DNA of 64,000 nt, taken from positions 124,001 to 188,000 of the forward strand of contig NZ_AUEA01000003.1 in the NCBI RefSeq assembly GCF_000425745.1, read 5' to 3'. The notes under the pieces are model-generated. The model did no database searches. It worked only from the letters and a program-made list of their open reading frames with translations, and was not told where the DNA came from. Position 1 is the first letter of the stretch, and each line of letters opens with the position of its first letter. The position numbers and the translations under genes were made by a program. Shown here piece by piece: positions 41,996 through 50,605 of the stretch. Source of the DNA: Pseudomonas cremoricolorata DSM 17059 = NBRC 16634 (GTDB lineage Bacteria; Pseudomonadota; Gammaproteobacteria; Pseudomonadales; Pseudomonadaceae).

Positions 41996-43330
41996 CTAGA
42001 CGCTGCTCAAGGCGACCGCCGGGCTGCGCCGCTCCAGGTGCCGGCCCAGGTCCTGGAACAGCGCCTGGCCGATCTCGGCCGCCCGCGCCGGAAGCACCGA
42101 AAGCAAGGTGTCGCTCAGGCCATGGCTGCTTTCGCAGAAGCCTTGCAGGTACACCGCCGCCTGCAACGGCGGGCGGGCCACCGCGCGGTAGTTGCGATCG
42201 ACGGTGAAGTCTTCCAGGTACTCGGCCAGCGGTGCCAGCAGTTCACGGTGCGAGCTGCGCGCATAGCCGGTGGCCAGAATCACGGCATCGTAGCGATGGG
42301 TCTGCTGCTGGCCGGTGGCGAGGTCGGCGATGGTCAGCTCGATGCCGTCCTGGCTGGCGACCACCGCTTCGATCTGCCGGCGGCAGAGCACGTTGTGGCG
42401 GAACTGATGGGCGACCTTCTGCCGATAGAGAATGCCGTAGATGCGCTCGAGCAGATTCAGGTCGACCACCGAATAGTTGGTGTTGTGGAACTGCTCGATC
42501 AGCTTGCCGCGTTCGGCGGCAGGCTGGTTGAACACCAGGTCGGTGTAGTCGGGGGCGAAGATTTCGTTGACGAACGGGCTGTCGTCGGCCGGCTTGAGGC
42601 TGGCGGCGCGCAGGATCATGTCGACCTTCACCGAAGGGTAGCTGTCATTGAGGTCGATGAACGCTTCGGCGGCGCTTTGCCCGGAGCCGATCACCGCAAT
42701 GCGCATCGGTTTGCCTTCGCTGCAGGGCAGGCGGGCGATGCTGCTCAGGTACTGCGAATGGTGGAAGACCCGTGGATCTTCCTTGAAGCCGCGAAAGATC
42801 GCCGGCACTTTCGGCGTGCCGCCGCTGCCGACCACCACGGCGCGGGTGCGCCGCACCTGCTCGCGGCCTTCGCTGTTGTGCGATACCACGCGCAGGTGCT
42901 CGATACGGCCCTGATGCAACTCAGGCTCGATGCGCAGCACCTGCTCGCCGTACTGCGCCTGGGTGGCGAAATGATCGGCAGCCCAGCGCAGGTAGTCGTT
43001 GTACTCCAGGCGGCAGGGGTAGAAGGTGCCGAGGTTGATGAAGTCGGCCAGGCGCTGCTTCTGGTGCAGGTAATTGACGAAGCTGTAGGGGCTGGTGGGG
43101 TTGCGCAGTGACACCAGGTCCTTGAGAAAGGAAATCTGCAATTCGCTCTGGCTGGCCAGGGTTTCGCCGTGCCAGCGGTAGTCATGCTGTTTGTCGATGA
43201 ACAGCGCATCGAGCGCATGCCCGTGGGTCTGGGCGAGTTCTTCCAGGGCGATGGCCAGGGCCAGATTGGAAGGGCCGAAACCCACGCCGATCAGATCTTT
43301 GGGTGTTTCTGAGGATGAGGTCTGGCTCAT
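41996..43330 (-). CDS. pvdA: L-ornithine N5-monooxygenase
   Basis: A 444-residue flavin-dependent N-hydroxylating enzyme. The FAD motif is GVGFGPSNLALA, the NADPH motif is GSGQSAAE, and the C-terminal ATGY motif is present. PvdA makes N5-hydroxyornithine, the precursor of the formyl- or acyl-hydroxyornithine in pyoverdine. The ATG at 43330 has only a weak GGA upstream. A perfect PvdS box precedes it. The fpvG-fpvF genes follow on the same strand, an arrangement that couples siderophore synthesis and iron release. Confidence 0.96.
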   Translation of the reverse strand: MSQTSSSETPKDLIGVGFGPSNLALAIALEELAQTHGHALDALFIDKQHDYRWHGETLASQSELQISFLKDLVSLRNPTSPYSFVNYLHQKQRLADFINLGTFYPCRLEYNDYLRWAADHFATQAQYGEQVLRIEPELHQGRIEHLRVVSHNSEGREQVRRTRAVVVGSGGTPKVPAIFRGFKEDPRVFHHSQYLSSIARLPCSEGKPMRIAVIGSGQSAAEAFIDLNDSYPSVKVDMILRAASLKPADDSPFVNEIFAPDYTDLVFNQPAAERGKLIEQFHNTNYSVVDLNLLERIYGILYRQKVAHQFRHNVLCRRQIEAVVASQDGIELTIADLATGQQQTHRYDAVILATGYARSSHRELLAPLAEYLEDFTVDRNYRAVARPPLQAAVYLQGFCESSHGLSDTLLSVLPARAAEIGQALFQDLGRHLERRSPAVALSSV

Positions 43331-43403
43331 GACGGGTGTCCATCGAAGAAGGGGGGAGGCGCGGCGGCCCAGCGGCGGCGTCGGCACGGATACTTCCAAG
43401 GGA

Positions 43404-43427
43404 ACGAGCCAGTTACCGGGGAATTTA
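43404..43427 (-). promoter_or_regulatory. Iron-starvation (PvdS) box of pvdA
   Basis: On the minus strand, TAAAT (43427-43423), then exactly 16 bases, then CGT (43406-43404). This is a perfect match to the PvdS promoter consensus, 74 bases before the pvdA ATG. Confidence 0.88.
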
Positions 43428-43523
43428 GCGCCAGGCCACCCGCGTCGGGCCGGTGCTGCCCGGCTAAAGCCTGGCTTTCGGCGGCCGATAAGCTCGGCAA
43501 AGGCACAGTTCGAGGCAACCCCG

Positions 43524-43952
43524 ATGGTCAACTTCTCAACGATCGTGACGCCCAGCGTCAGCAGCCCGCTGTCGGCGCCTGCCGAGGCAAGCGAATCCAC
43601 CCCGTCCAACGAGGCGCCCACCAGCGTGCGCCTGAGCGGCAAGGCCATGGCCACGCCCGAGCAAGCCCAGGCAGCCGCCGCGGCCGAAGACAGCGGCGAG
43701 CCGGAAACCGTCAAGCAGTTGAAGGAGCTGATCAAGGACTTGCAAAAGCGCCTGGCCGAAGAGCAGAAACAACTGGCGCAGATCCAGGTTCAGCCTATGG
43801 ACCCCAGTAGCAAGCAGGCGGCGCTGGCGGGCAAGCAGACCAGCATCGCCTCAATAAGCGCCGCACTGATGACCGCCACTACCCAACTGCTCGAAGCACT
43901 GAACAGCGCAGGCGGCAGCACTGCCGGCAGCATGCTCAGCACCCAGGCCTGA
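43524..43952 (+). CDS. Hypothetical coiled-coil protein
   Basis: A 142-residue cytoplasmic protein. The first ~60 residues are Ser/Pro/Ala-rich and look flexible. Residues ~65-95 form a charged coiled coil (VKQLKELIKDLQKRLAEEQKQL). The rest is a helix pair with Ser/Thr (ISAALMTATTQLLEAL). GAGG precedes the ATG. It is divergent from pvdA, sharing a 193-base control region that holds the PvdS box. Its function is unknown. Confidence 0.72.
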   Translation: MVNFSTIVTPSVSSPLSAPAEASESTPSNEAPTSVRLSGKAMATPEQAQAAAAAEDSGEPETVKQLKELIKDLQKRLAEEQKQLAQIQVQPMDPSSKQAALAGKQTSIASISAALMTATTQLLEALNSAGGSTAGSMLSTQA

Positions 43953-44010
43953 AAAGCAGCTTGCTTGCCGCTTGAAGCTTCAAGCGGCAAGCTGCTTGCT
44001 TAGCAAGCTA
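43953..44010. repeat. Dense palindromic repeat, REP-like
   Basis: A perfect 26-base palindrome at 43965-43990 (half-site TTGCCGCTTGAAG) sits inside longer GCAGCTTGC/GCTGCTTGC arms. A second hairpin, GCTTGCT-T-AGCAAGC, lies at 43994-44008. The block starts at the stop of the coiled-coil protein gene and ends just before the marR promoter. It may end transcription or be a copy of a dispersed repeat. Confidence 0.6.
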
Positions 44011-44019
44011 ACAAAAGCT

Positions 44020-44047
44020 TTGACATTCACTGCCTAAGCAGTAACAT
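44020..44047 (+). promoter_or_regulatory. marR promoter with embedded operator
   Basis: TTGACA (44020-44025) and TAACAT (44042-44047) are separated by 16 bases. The palindrome ACTGC-CTAA-GCAGT (44029-44042) fills the spacer. A dyad between -35 and -10 ahead of a marR gene is the classical autorepression layout. Confidence 0.75.
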
Positions 44048-44077
44048 TTGCACACACTTCCTTCAGCGCGGTGTGCG

Positions 44078-44551
44078 ATGCCTCATTTCACCCCCGACAA
44101 CTTCCCCCATTGCGCCATAGGCATGCTGCTGGGGCGGGCGGCGATCCTCAAGGATCGCATCCTCGACTCGCACCTTGAGAGCGAGGGCGTCACCGCTGCG
44201 CAGTTCAAGGTGTTGATCATCGTCACCCTGTATCAGGTCGACACCCCGGCCGAGCTGTGTCGCTACCTGGGCGTGGACAGCGGGTCGATGACGCGCATGC
44301 TCGATCGCCTCGAACAAAAAGCGCTGATCCAGCGCCAGCGCTGCCCCGAAGACCGCCGCCAGGTGCGTCTGGCGCTGACCGCCGATGGCCAGCGCCTGGC
44401 CGACCGCCTGCCGGAGGTGGGCGCCAAAGCCATGAATGAGCTGGTCGGTGTACTCCAGGCCGATGAGCTCAAGACCCTCGAAGGCCTGTTGGCCAAGGTG
44501 CTGCTCAGCGCCGGTGACCCGTTGATCGTCCGCCGCTTCGGCGAGCGTTGA
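44078..44551 (+). CDS. MarR-family repressor of the efflux operon
   Basis: A 157-residue MarR/EmrR-type regulator. The winged helix is TPAELCRYLGVDSGSMTRMLDRLEQKALI, with the wing QRQRCPEDRRQVRLALT. The ATG at 44078 is chosen because the upstream TTG frame would start within the promoter. It is the first gene of an operon with emrA- and emrB-like genes (29 and -4 bases apart). It most likely represses the operon until a toxic substrate binds it. Confidence 0.92.
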   Translation: MPHFTPDNFPHCAIGMLLGRAAILKDRILDSHLESEGVTAAQFKVLIIVTLYQVDTPAELCRYLGVDSGSMTRMLDRLEQKALIQRQRCPEDRRQVRLALTADGQRLADRLPEVGAKAMNELVGVLQADELKTLEGLLAKVLLSAGDPLIVRRFGER

Positions 44552-44580
44552 ATCCCACGTCTTTTTTCCAAGGTACCGCC

Positions 44581-45798
44581 ATGGCCACATCCTCTGATGC
44601 CAACGCCCCCGCCGCCCCGGCCGAGCAGGCTCCCGCCGCTGATACCGGCAATCCACGCAAGCGCAAGCTGTGGCTGTTCGGCCTGTTGTTGCTGGTGATC
44701 CTCGGCGCCGCCGGCGCCTGGGCCTGGTACGAGATGGTCGGTCGCTGGGCAGAAAGCACCGACGATGCCTACGTCAACGGCAACGTGGTGGAAATCACCC
44801 CGCTGGTGACCGGCACCGTCATCAGCATCGGCGCCGACGATGGCGACCTGGTGCACGCAGGCCAGGTGCTGCTGCGCTTCGACCCCTCCGACACCCAGGT
44901 GGCGTTGCAGGCCAGCCAGGCCAAGCTGGCCAGAACCGTGCGCGAAGTGCGCGGGCTGTACAGCAACGTCGATGCCCTCAAGGCGCAGGCGCAATCGCGC
45001 CAGGCGGCACTGAAAACCGCCCAGGACAACTTCAATCGGCGCAAGCTGCTGGCCCAGGACGGTGCGATTTCGGCCGAAGAGCTGTCCCACGCCCGCGACG
45101 ACCTGACCTCGGCGCAGAGCGCGCTGGACAGCGCCCGCCAGCAACTCAACACCAGCACTGCACTGGTCGATGACACCCAGGTCGCCTCGCACCCGGAAGT
45201 CATGGCCGCCGCTGCCGAGCTGCGCCAGGCCTACCTCGATCATGCCCGCACCACCCTGGTGGCGCCGGTCACCGGCTACGTCGCCAAGCGCAGCGTGCAA
45301 CTGGGCCAGCGTCTGCAACCGGGCACCGCGACCATGGCGGTGATTCCCCTGGATGAGGTGTGGATCGACGCCAACTTCAAGGAAACTCAGTTGCGCGACA
45401 TGCGCATCGGGCAGCCGGTGCAGGTGACTGCCGATGTCTACGGCAGCGACGTCCAGTACCGCGGCAGCGTCGAAAGCCTCGGGGCCGGCACCGGCAGCGC
45501 CTTCGCCTTGCTGCCGGCGCAGAATGCCACCGGCAACTGGATCAAGATCGTCCAGCGCGTGCCGGTTCGCATCCGCCTCGACGGCCAGCAGCTCAAGGAC
45601 CACCCGCTGCGCATCGGTCTGTCCACCGTGGTCGAAGTCGATTTGCATGATCAGAGCGGCGCGATTCTGGCCCAGCAACCGCCGCAGCAGGCCACCTACA
45701 CCACCCAGGTCTACGACCAGCAACTGGGTGAGGCCGATGCGATGATCAGCCAGCTGATCCGCGACAACAGCGCCTCCGGCAAGACGGCCACACGATGA
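44581..45798 (+). CDS. emrA: EmrA-like membrane fusion protein
   Basis: A 405-residue HlyD-family adaptor. It has an N-terminal membrane helix (KLWLFGLLLLVILGAAGAWAWY), a lipoyl-type half-motif (STDDAYVNGNVVEITPLVTG), a coiled-coil hairpin (~110-200) and a C-terminal barrel (TTLVAPVTGYVAKRSVQLGQ). It links the EmrB pump to an outer-membrane channel, which is not encoded here. AAGG precedes the ATG at 44581. Its stop overlaps the emrB start by four bases. Confidence 0.92.
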   Translation: MATSSDANAPAAPAEQAPAADTGNPRKRKLWLFGLLLLVILGAAGAWAWYEMVGRWAESTDDAYVNGNVVEITPLVTGTVISIGADDGDLVHAGQVLLRFDPSDTQVALQASQAKLARTVREVRGLYSNVDALKAQAQSRQAALKTAQDNFNRRKLLAQDGAISAEELSHARDDLTSAQSALDSARQQLNTSTALVDDTQVASHPEVMAAAAELRQAYLDHARTTLVAPVTGYVAKRSVQLGQRLQPGTATMAVIPLDEVWIDANFKETQLRDMRIGQPVQVTADVYGSDVQYRGSVESLGAGTGSAFALLPAQNATGNWIKIVQRVPVRIRLDGQQLKDHPLRIGLSTVVEVDLHDQSGAILAQQPPQQATYTTQVYDQQLGEADAMISQLIRDNSASGKTATR

Positions 45799-47330
45799 GC
45801 AACGCGGCCCCTGCGCAGTTCACCCCGCCGAGCCTGCTGCTGACCACCATTGGCCTGTCGCTGGCGACCTTCATGCAGGTGCTCGACACCACCATCGCCA
45901 ACGTCGCGCTGCCGACCATTTCCGGCAACCTGGGGGTCAGCTACGAGCAGGGCACCTGGGTCATCACCTCGTTCGCGGTGAGCAACGCCATCGCCTTGCC
46001 GCTGACCGGCTGGCTGAGCCGCCGCTTCGGTGAGGTGAAGCTGTTCATCTGGGCCACCTTGCTGTTCGTGCTGGCCTCGTTTCTGTGCGGTATCGCCCAG
46101 TCGATGCCGGAGCTGGTGGGCTTTCGCGTGCTGCAAGGGGTGGTGGCAGGGCCGCTGTACCCGATGACCCAGACCTTGCTGATCGCCGTCTATCCGCCGG
46201 CCAAGCGCGGCATGGCCCTGGCCCTGCTGGCGATGGTCACGGTGGTGGCGCCGATTGCCGGGCCGATTCTCGGTGGCTGGATCACCGACAGCTACAGCTG
46301 GCCGTGGATCTTCTTCATCAACATTCCGATCGGCCTGTTCGCCGCCGCCGTGGTGCGCCAGCAGATGCGCGCACGTCCGGTGCACACCAGCCGCCAGCCG
46401 ATGGACTATGTCGGCCTGCTGACGCTGATCGTCGGCGTCGGCGCGTTGCAGGTGGTGCTCGACAAGGGCAACGACCTGGACTGGTTCGAATCGCCCTTCA
46501 TCATTGGCGGCAGCCTGATTTCCCTGGTGTTCCTGGTGATCTTCGTGATCTGGGAGCTGACCGACCGCCACCCGGTGGTCAACCTGCGTCTGTTCGCCTA
46601 CCGCAACTTTCGCGTCGGCACCATCGTGCTGGTCGGCGGTTATGCCGGGTTCTTCGGTATCAACCTGATCCTGCCGCAGTGGTTGCAGACGCAGATGCAC
46701 TACACCCCGACCTGGGCCGGCCTTGCGGTGGCGCCGATCGGCCTGCTGCCGGTGCTGATGTCGCCGTTCGTGGGCAAGTACGCGCACCGCTTCGACTTGC
46801 GTATTCTCGCCGGCCTGGCGTTTCTGGCGATCGGCGCCAGTTGCTACATGCGCGCCGGTTTCAACAGTGACGTCGACTTCCAGCACGTGGCCTTGGTGCA
46901 GTTGTTCATGGGCATTGGCGTGGCGCTGTTCTTCATGCCGACCTTGAGCATCCTGCTGTCCGACCTGCCGCCCCAGCAGATCGCCGATGGTTCGGGGCTG
47001 GCGACCTTCCTGCGCACCTTGGGCGGCAGCTTTGCCGCTTCATTGACCACCTGGATCTGGATTCGCCGCGCCGACCAGCACCACGCCTACCTCACCGAGC
47101 ACATCAGCACCTACGACCCGGTGACCCGGCACACCCTCGAGCAGATGGGCGGGGCCAACCTGCAGAGCTACGCGCAGCTCGAGCAGATGGTCAACGCCCA
47201 GGCCTACATGCTGTCGACGGTGGACTACTTCACCTTGATGACGTGGATCTTCGCCGGGCTGATTCTGCTGGTGTGGTTCGCCAAGCCGCCGTTCTCGGCC
47301 AAGCCAGCGCCGGGGTCGGGCGGGCATTGA
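45795..47330 (+). CDS. emrB: EmrB-like DHA2 MFS drug efflux pump
   Basis: A 511-residue proton-driven exporter with 14 likely helices. The DHA2 family motif C region reads MTQTLLIAVYPPAKRG, and the first helix contains the conserved LDTTIANVALPTI. With EmrA it forms a system that exports hydrophobic toxins, uncouplers or phenolics directly across the envelope. It is translationally coupled to emrA. Confidence 0.94.
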   Translation: MSNAAPAQFTPPSLLLTTIGLSLATFMQVLDTTIANVALPTISGNLGVSYEQGTWVITSFAVSNAIALPLTGWLSRRFGEVKLFIWATLLFVLASFLCGIAQSMPELVGFRVLQGVVAGPLYPMTQTLLIAVYPPAKRGMALALLAMVTVVAPIAGPILGGWITDSYSWPWIFFINIPIGLFAAAVVRQQMRARPVHTSRQPMDYVGLLTLIVGVGALQVVLDKGNDLDWFESPFIIGGSLISLVFLVIFVIWELTDRHPVVNLRLFAYRNFRVGTIVLVGGYAGFFGINLILPQWLQTQMHYTPTWAGLAVAPIGLLPVLMSPFVGKYAHRFDLRILAGLAFLAIGASCYMRAGFNSDVDFQHVALVQLFMGIGVALFFMPTLSILLSDLPPQQIADGSGLATFLRTLGGSFAASLTTWIWIRRADQHHAYLTEHISTYDPVTRHTLEQMGGANLQSYAQLEQMVNAQAYMLSTVDYFTLMTWIFAGLILLVWFAKPPFSAKPAPGSGGH

Positions 47331-47397
47331 GCAGTTGCAGGGCCGCGGCGGCGCGTGGTGGTCTAGGGTGTTGGTGTCATCAGATCAGGAGATCGAC

Positions 47398-48144
47398 ATG
47401 AACAAGGTCATGCTCATCACCGGTGCCACCCGTGGCATCGGCGCTGCCACGGCGCTGTTGGCGGCCCGCGAGGGCTACCGCTTGTGCCTGAACTACCATG
47501 CCGACCAACAGGCCGCCGAGCAGGTGCTCGCGGCCGTGTGCGAACTGGGCGCCGAGGCCATCACGGTGCGCGCCGATGCCAGCGACGAGCAGCAGGTCGC
47601 GCAGTTGTTCGCCCAGCTCGACCAGCGCTTCGGCCGCCTCGACGTACTGGTCAACAACGCCGGCACCACTGACCTGCAAAGCCGCCTGGAAGGCATGGAT
47701 CAAGCACGCCTGCTGCGCATGATGAAGATCAACGTGGTCGGGCCGATGCTCTGCGCTCGCCAGGCGCTGTTGCGCATGTCGCAGCGTCATGGCGGCGAGG
47801 GCGGCAGCATCGTCAATGTGTCGTCGCTGGCGGCGCGGCTCGGCTCGCCCGGCGAGTACGTCGACTACGCCGCCTCCAAAGGTGCGCTGGACACCTTCAC
47901 CATTGGCCTGAGCAAAGAGCTGGCAGGCGAGGGCGTGCGGGTCAATGCCGTGCGCCCGGGCCTGATCAATACCGGCTTTCACCAGCTCAGCGGCGATGGC
48001 CAGCGGGTCAGCAAACTGCAGGCTGGCGTGCCCATGGGCCGCGGTGGTGAGGCCGAGGAAGTGGCGCAGGCGATCCTCTGGCTGGCCTCGGACAACGCCT
48101 CGTACTGCACCGGCAGCCTGCTGGATGTGGGCGGCGGGCGCTGA
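47398..48144 (+). CDS. SDR-family oxidoreductase (FabG-like)
   Basis: A 248-residue short-chain dehydrogenase. The cofactor loop is TGATRGIGAA, the NNAG motif is present, and the catalytic Ser, Tyr and Lys lie in VSSLAARLGSPGEYVDYAASKGAL. The late VRPGLINTGFH segment is typical of FabG-like enzymes. AGGAG precedes the ATG at 47398. It lies 67 bases after emrB and may be part of, or read through from, the efflux operon; its substrate is unknown. Confidence 0.9.
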   Translation: MNKVMLITGATRGIGAATALLAAREGYRLCLNYHADQQAAEQVLAAVCELGAEAITVRADASDEQQVAQLFAQLDQRFGRLDVLVNNAGTTDLQSRLEGMDQARLLRMMKINVVGPMLCARQALLRMSQRHGGEGGSIVNVSSLAARLGSPGEYVDYAASKGALDTFTIGLSKELAGEGVRVNAVRPGLINTGFHQLSGDGQRVSKLQAGVPMGRGGEAEEVAQAILWLASDNASYCTGSLLDVGGGR

Positions 48145-48156
48145 GCGCAGCCTCGT

Positions 48157-49569
48157 TCAAAGGAACGAACGGATGATCTTGCCCAGGGTCTCCATGGCTT
48201 TTTCCGTGGTCTCGGTCCAGGGGCTGCCGTAGTTCAGGCGAATGCAGTGGCCGAAGCGCTGGGTCGGCGAGAAGATCGGCCCTGGCGCGATGCTGATGCC
48301 CTGGGCCAGCGCCATCTGGAACAGTTTCAGCGCATCGACCTGCTCGGGTAACTCCAGCCACAGAAAATACCCGCCCGAAGGCTGGCTGACCCGGGTTTGC
48401 ACCGGGAAATAGCGGGCAATCGCGGCCAGCATGTTGGCCTGCTGCCCCTCCAGGGCGTAGCGCAGTTTGCGCAGGTGACGGTCATAACCGCCGTGCTGCA
48501 AGTAGTCGGCGATCGCCGCCTGGGCCGGCATCGAGGCGCACAGCGAGGTCATCAGTTTGAGCCGTTCGATCTTCTGCGCGTAGCGCCCGGCGGCGACCCA
48601 GCCCACCCGATACCCCGGCGCCAGGCTCTTGGCGAACGACCCGCAGTGCATCACCAGGCCCTCGGTGTCGAAGGCCTTGGCCGGTTTTGGCGCCTGCTGG
48701 GCGTAGTACAGCTCGGCGTAGACGTCGTCTTCGATCAGCGGCACCTGGTGCTGGCGCAACAGCTCGACCAGCGCCTGCTTGCTGGTCTCGGGCATGCTTG
48801 CGCCCACCGGGTTCTGGAAGTTGGTCATGCACCACACGGCCTTGATCGGGTGCTTGTCGAGGGTCTGCGCCAACACCTCCAGGTCCATGCCCTGGCGCGG
48901 CTGCACCGGAATTTCCACGGCCTTGAGCTTGAGGCGTTCGAGCACTTGCAGGCAGGCATAGAAGGCCGGGGCTTCGATGGCTACCAGGTCACCGGGCTCG
49001 GTCACCGCTTGCAGGCACAGGTTGAGCGCTTCCAGGGCGCCGTTGGTGATCAGCAGTTCCTCCATGGGCAACATCAACCCGCCGACCATGTAGCGCAGGG
49101 CGATCTGCCGGCGCAGTTGCGGGTTGCCCGGTGACAGGTCGCTGACCACCACCTGCGGGTCCATGCTGCGCGTGGCACTGGCCAGCGAGCGCGCCAGGCG
49201 CTGCAAAGGGAACAGACTGGGGCTTGGGAACGCCGAGCCGAACGGCACGGTGGACGGGTCCTTGATCGAGTCGAGAATGGAAAACACCAGGCCGCTGACA
49301 TCCACTTCGGTCGACTCACTGACCGGCGCCAGTGCCTGCGGCTCGACGAACGTGTGCGGCACGTGGCTGTTGACGAAGTACCCGGAGCGCGCGCGGGCGC
49401 GGATCAGGCCGCGGCGCTCGAGCAGGTAGTAGGCCTGGAACACCGTCGAAGGGCTGACCCCGTGGGTCTGGCTGGCATAGCGCACGGAAGGAATCCGCTG
49501 TCCTGGGCCCAGCACGCCACTGCGGATCAGTTCAGCGATGTCATCGGCAAAGCGTTCGTAGCGTTTCAT
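48157..49569 (-). CDS. MocR-type (GntR HTH plus aminotransferase domain) regulator
   Basis: A 470-residue MocR regulator with an intact aminotransferase-like PLP site: FQNPVGASMP (the N-P-x-G motif), EDDVYAEL (ring-contacting Asp) and SFAKSLAPGYRVGW (PLP Lys). The GntR helix is PSVRYASQTHGVSPSTVFQAYYLLE. It starts MKRYERFADDIAELIRSG at 49569. The convergent SDR stop is 12 bases away. The genes it controls are not obvious; the adjacent DUF3203-like gene is on the same strand, upstream of it. Confidence 0.92.
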   Translation of the reverse strand: MKRYERFADDIAELIRSGVLGPGQRIPSVRYASQTHGVSPSTVFQAYYLLERRGLIRARARSGYFVNSHVPHTFVEPQALAPVSESTEVDVSGLVFSILDSIKDPSTVPFGSAFPSPSLFPLQRLARSLASATRSMDPQVVVSDLSPGNPQLRRQIALRYMVGGLMLPMEELLITNGALEALNLCLQAVTEPGDLVAIEAPAFYACLQVLERLKLKAVEIPVQPRQGMDLEVLAQTLDKHPIKAVWCMTNFQNPVGASMPETSKQALVELLRQHQVPLIEDDVYAELYYAQQAPKPAKAFDTEGLVMHCGSFAKSLAPGYRVGWVAAGRYAQKIERLKLMTSLCASMPAQAAIADYLQHGGYDRHLRKLRYALEGQQANMLAAIARYFPVQTRVSQPSGGYFLWLELPEQVDALKLFQMALAQGISIAPGPIFSPTQRFGHCIRLNYGSPWTETTEKAMETLGKIIRSFL

Positions 49570-49697
49570 GGCGGCTCGGCGGGCAGATCAAGTGGACGGG
49601 GCGGTTGATTCAACCGCCTGCCACTATGGCTGTCGAGCTGTTTTCAGCACAGGCTCAGTAATTGCGAATAACACCGTATCAGTGGCATTGGCCAGGT

Positions 49698-49937
49698 TCA
49701 GATGACCGAACCTTGAACGCTGGCCTTGAGGTGCTTGCGGCTGTCGCGCGCACCGGCCACGGTCAGCGCATCGGCTTCGGCCTCGGTGATCGGCACGCGC
49801 AGATCATCCAGCAGCGCGACCGACATGCGCAGTTGCTCGTCGGTGATGATCTCGATCTGCGCACCCTCGGCCTCGAGCGTGCGCTCGGCGCCGATCAGGG
49901 TGCAGCGATGGGTGGTTGCATCGATCTGGACAGGCAT
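49698..49937 (-). CDS. DUF3203-like small protein
   Basis: A 79-residue cytoplasmic protein starting MPVQIDATTHRCTLIGAE. It looks like the small Pseudomonas family DUF3203. AAGGAG lies seven bases before the ATG. The sequence suggests a small beta-rich domain followed by a helix (ITEAEADALTVAGARDSRKHL). No function is known. Confidence 0.75.
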   Translation of the reverse strand: MPVQIDATTHRCTLIGAERTLEAEGAQIEIITDEQLRMSVALLDDLRVPITEAEADALTVAGARDSRKHLKASVQGSVI

Positions 49938-50077
49938 GGCGAACTCCTTTCGGTTTGGCTGACAGGCGTGAGACTGCGCGGTGGCGGCGGTTGCTGCATC
50001 GACGCGCTGAACGGCGCCGATGGCACTCGGCTTGAGGTGCAGGGTCCATGCTCTATCAGCAGGCTGGAGACGCTTCG

Positions 50078-50605
50078 ATGGATGACTGGCTGGAAAAGGT
50101 CTGGGCAGCGGTGACGGACGAGTTCGCCGACATCACCGATGCGCAGGAAGTGGCGCGTATTCTGGTGCGCCTGCTGATGGCCGCGGTGCTCGGTGCCGTA
50201 CTGGGTTTCGAGCGCGAGCACCGCGGCAAGTCGGCCGGGGTGCGCACGCACATGCTGGTGTCGCTGGGGGCTGCGTTGTTCGTCCTGGCGCCGAGCATGG
50301 CCGGTGCCGACGAGCAGGCCTTGAGCCGGGTGATTCAGGGCATCGTCGCCGGTATCGGCTTTCTCGGTGCGGGCACCATCCTCAAGGGCAATGGCAGCGA
50401 TCCCAGTCACGTCAAAGGACTGACCACGGCTGCAGGGCTATGGATGACGGCGGCGATCGGTACGGCGGCGGGGATGGGGCGCGAAGCCACGGCGTTGATC
50501 AGTACGCTGCTGGCGCTGCTGGTGCTGAGCAGCATGCCGGCGCTGGTCGAGCGGATGGGCGGGGAGCATGAGGAAAAGAAAAAGGAAGAAGGCACCAAGC
50601 ACTGA
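50078..50605 (+). CDS. MgtC/SapB-family membrane protein
   Basis: A 175-residue inner-membrane protein with about four helices. The family signature is GFEREHRGKSAGVRTHMLVSLGAALF, followed by GIVAGIGFLGAGTILKG and GLTTAAGLWMTAAIG. The tail is highly charged (EHEEKKKEEGTKH). MgtC-like proteins affect magnesium homeostasis and ATP synthase regulation in other bacteria. The ATG at 50078 has GGAGA upstream. The CrcY-type RNA gene converges on its 3' end. Confidence 0.9.
   Translation: MDDWLEKVWAAVTDEFADITDAQEVARILVRLLMAAVLGAVLGFEREHRGKSAGVRTHMLVSLGAALFVLAPSMAGADEQALSRVIQGIVAGIGFLGAGTILKGNGSDPSHVKGLTTAAGLWMTAAIGTAAGMGREATALISTLLALLVLSSMPALVERMGGEHEEKKKEEGTKH

Noticed and set aside
41996..43735. 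Longer N-terminus for pvdA starting at 43735
   Set aside because: That frame would run through the PvdS promoter box and the divergent gene; the FAD motif lies just after the ATG at 43330.
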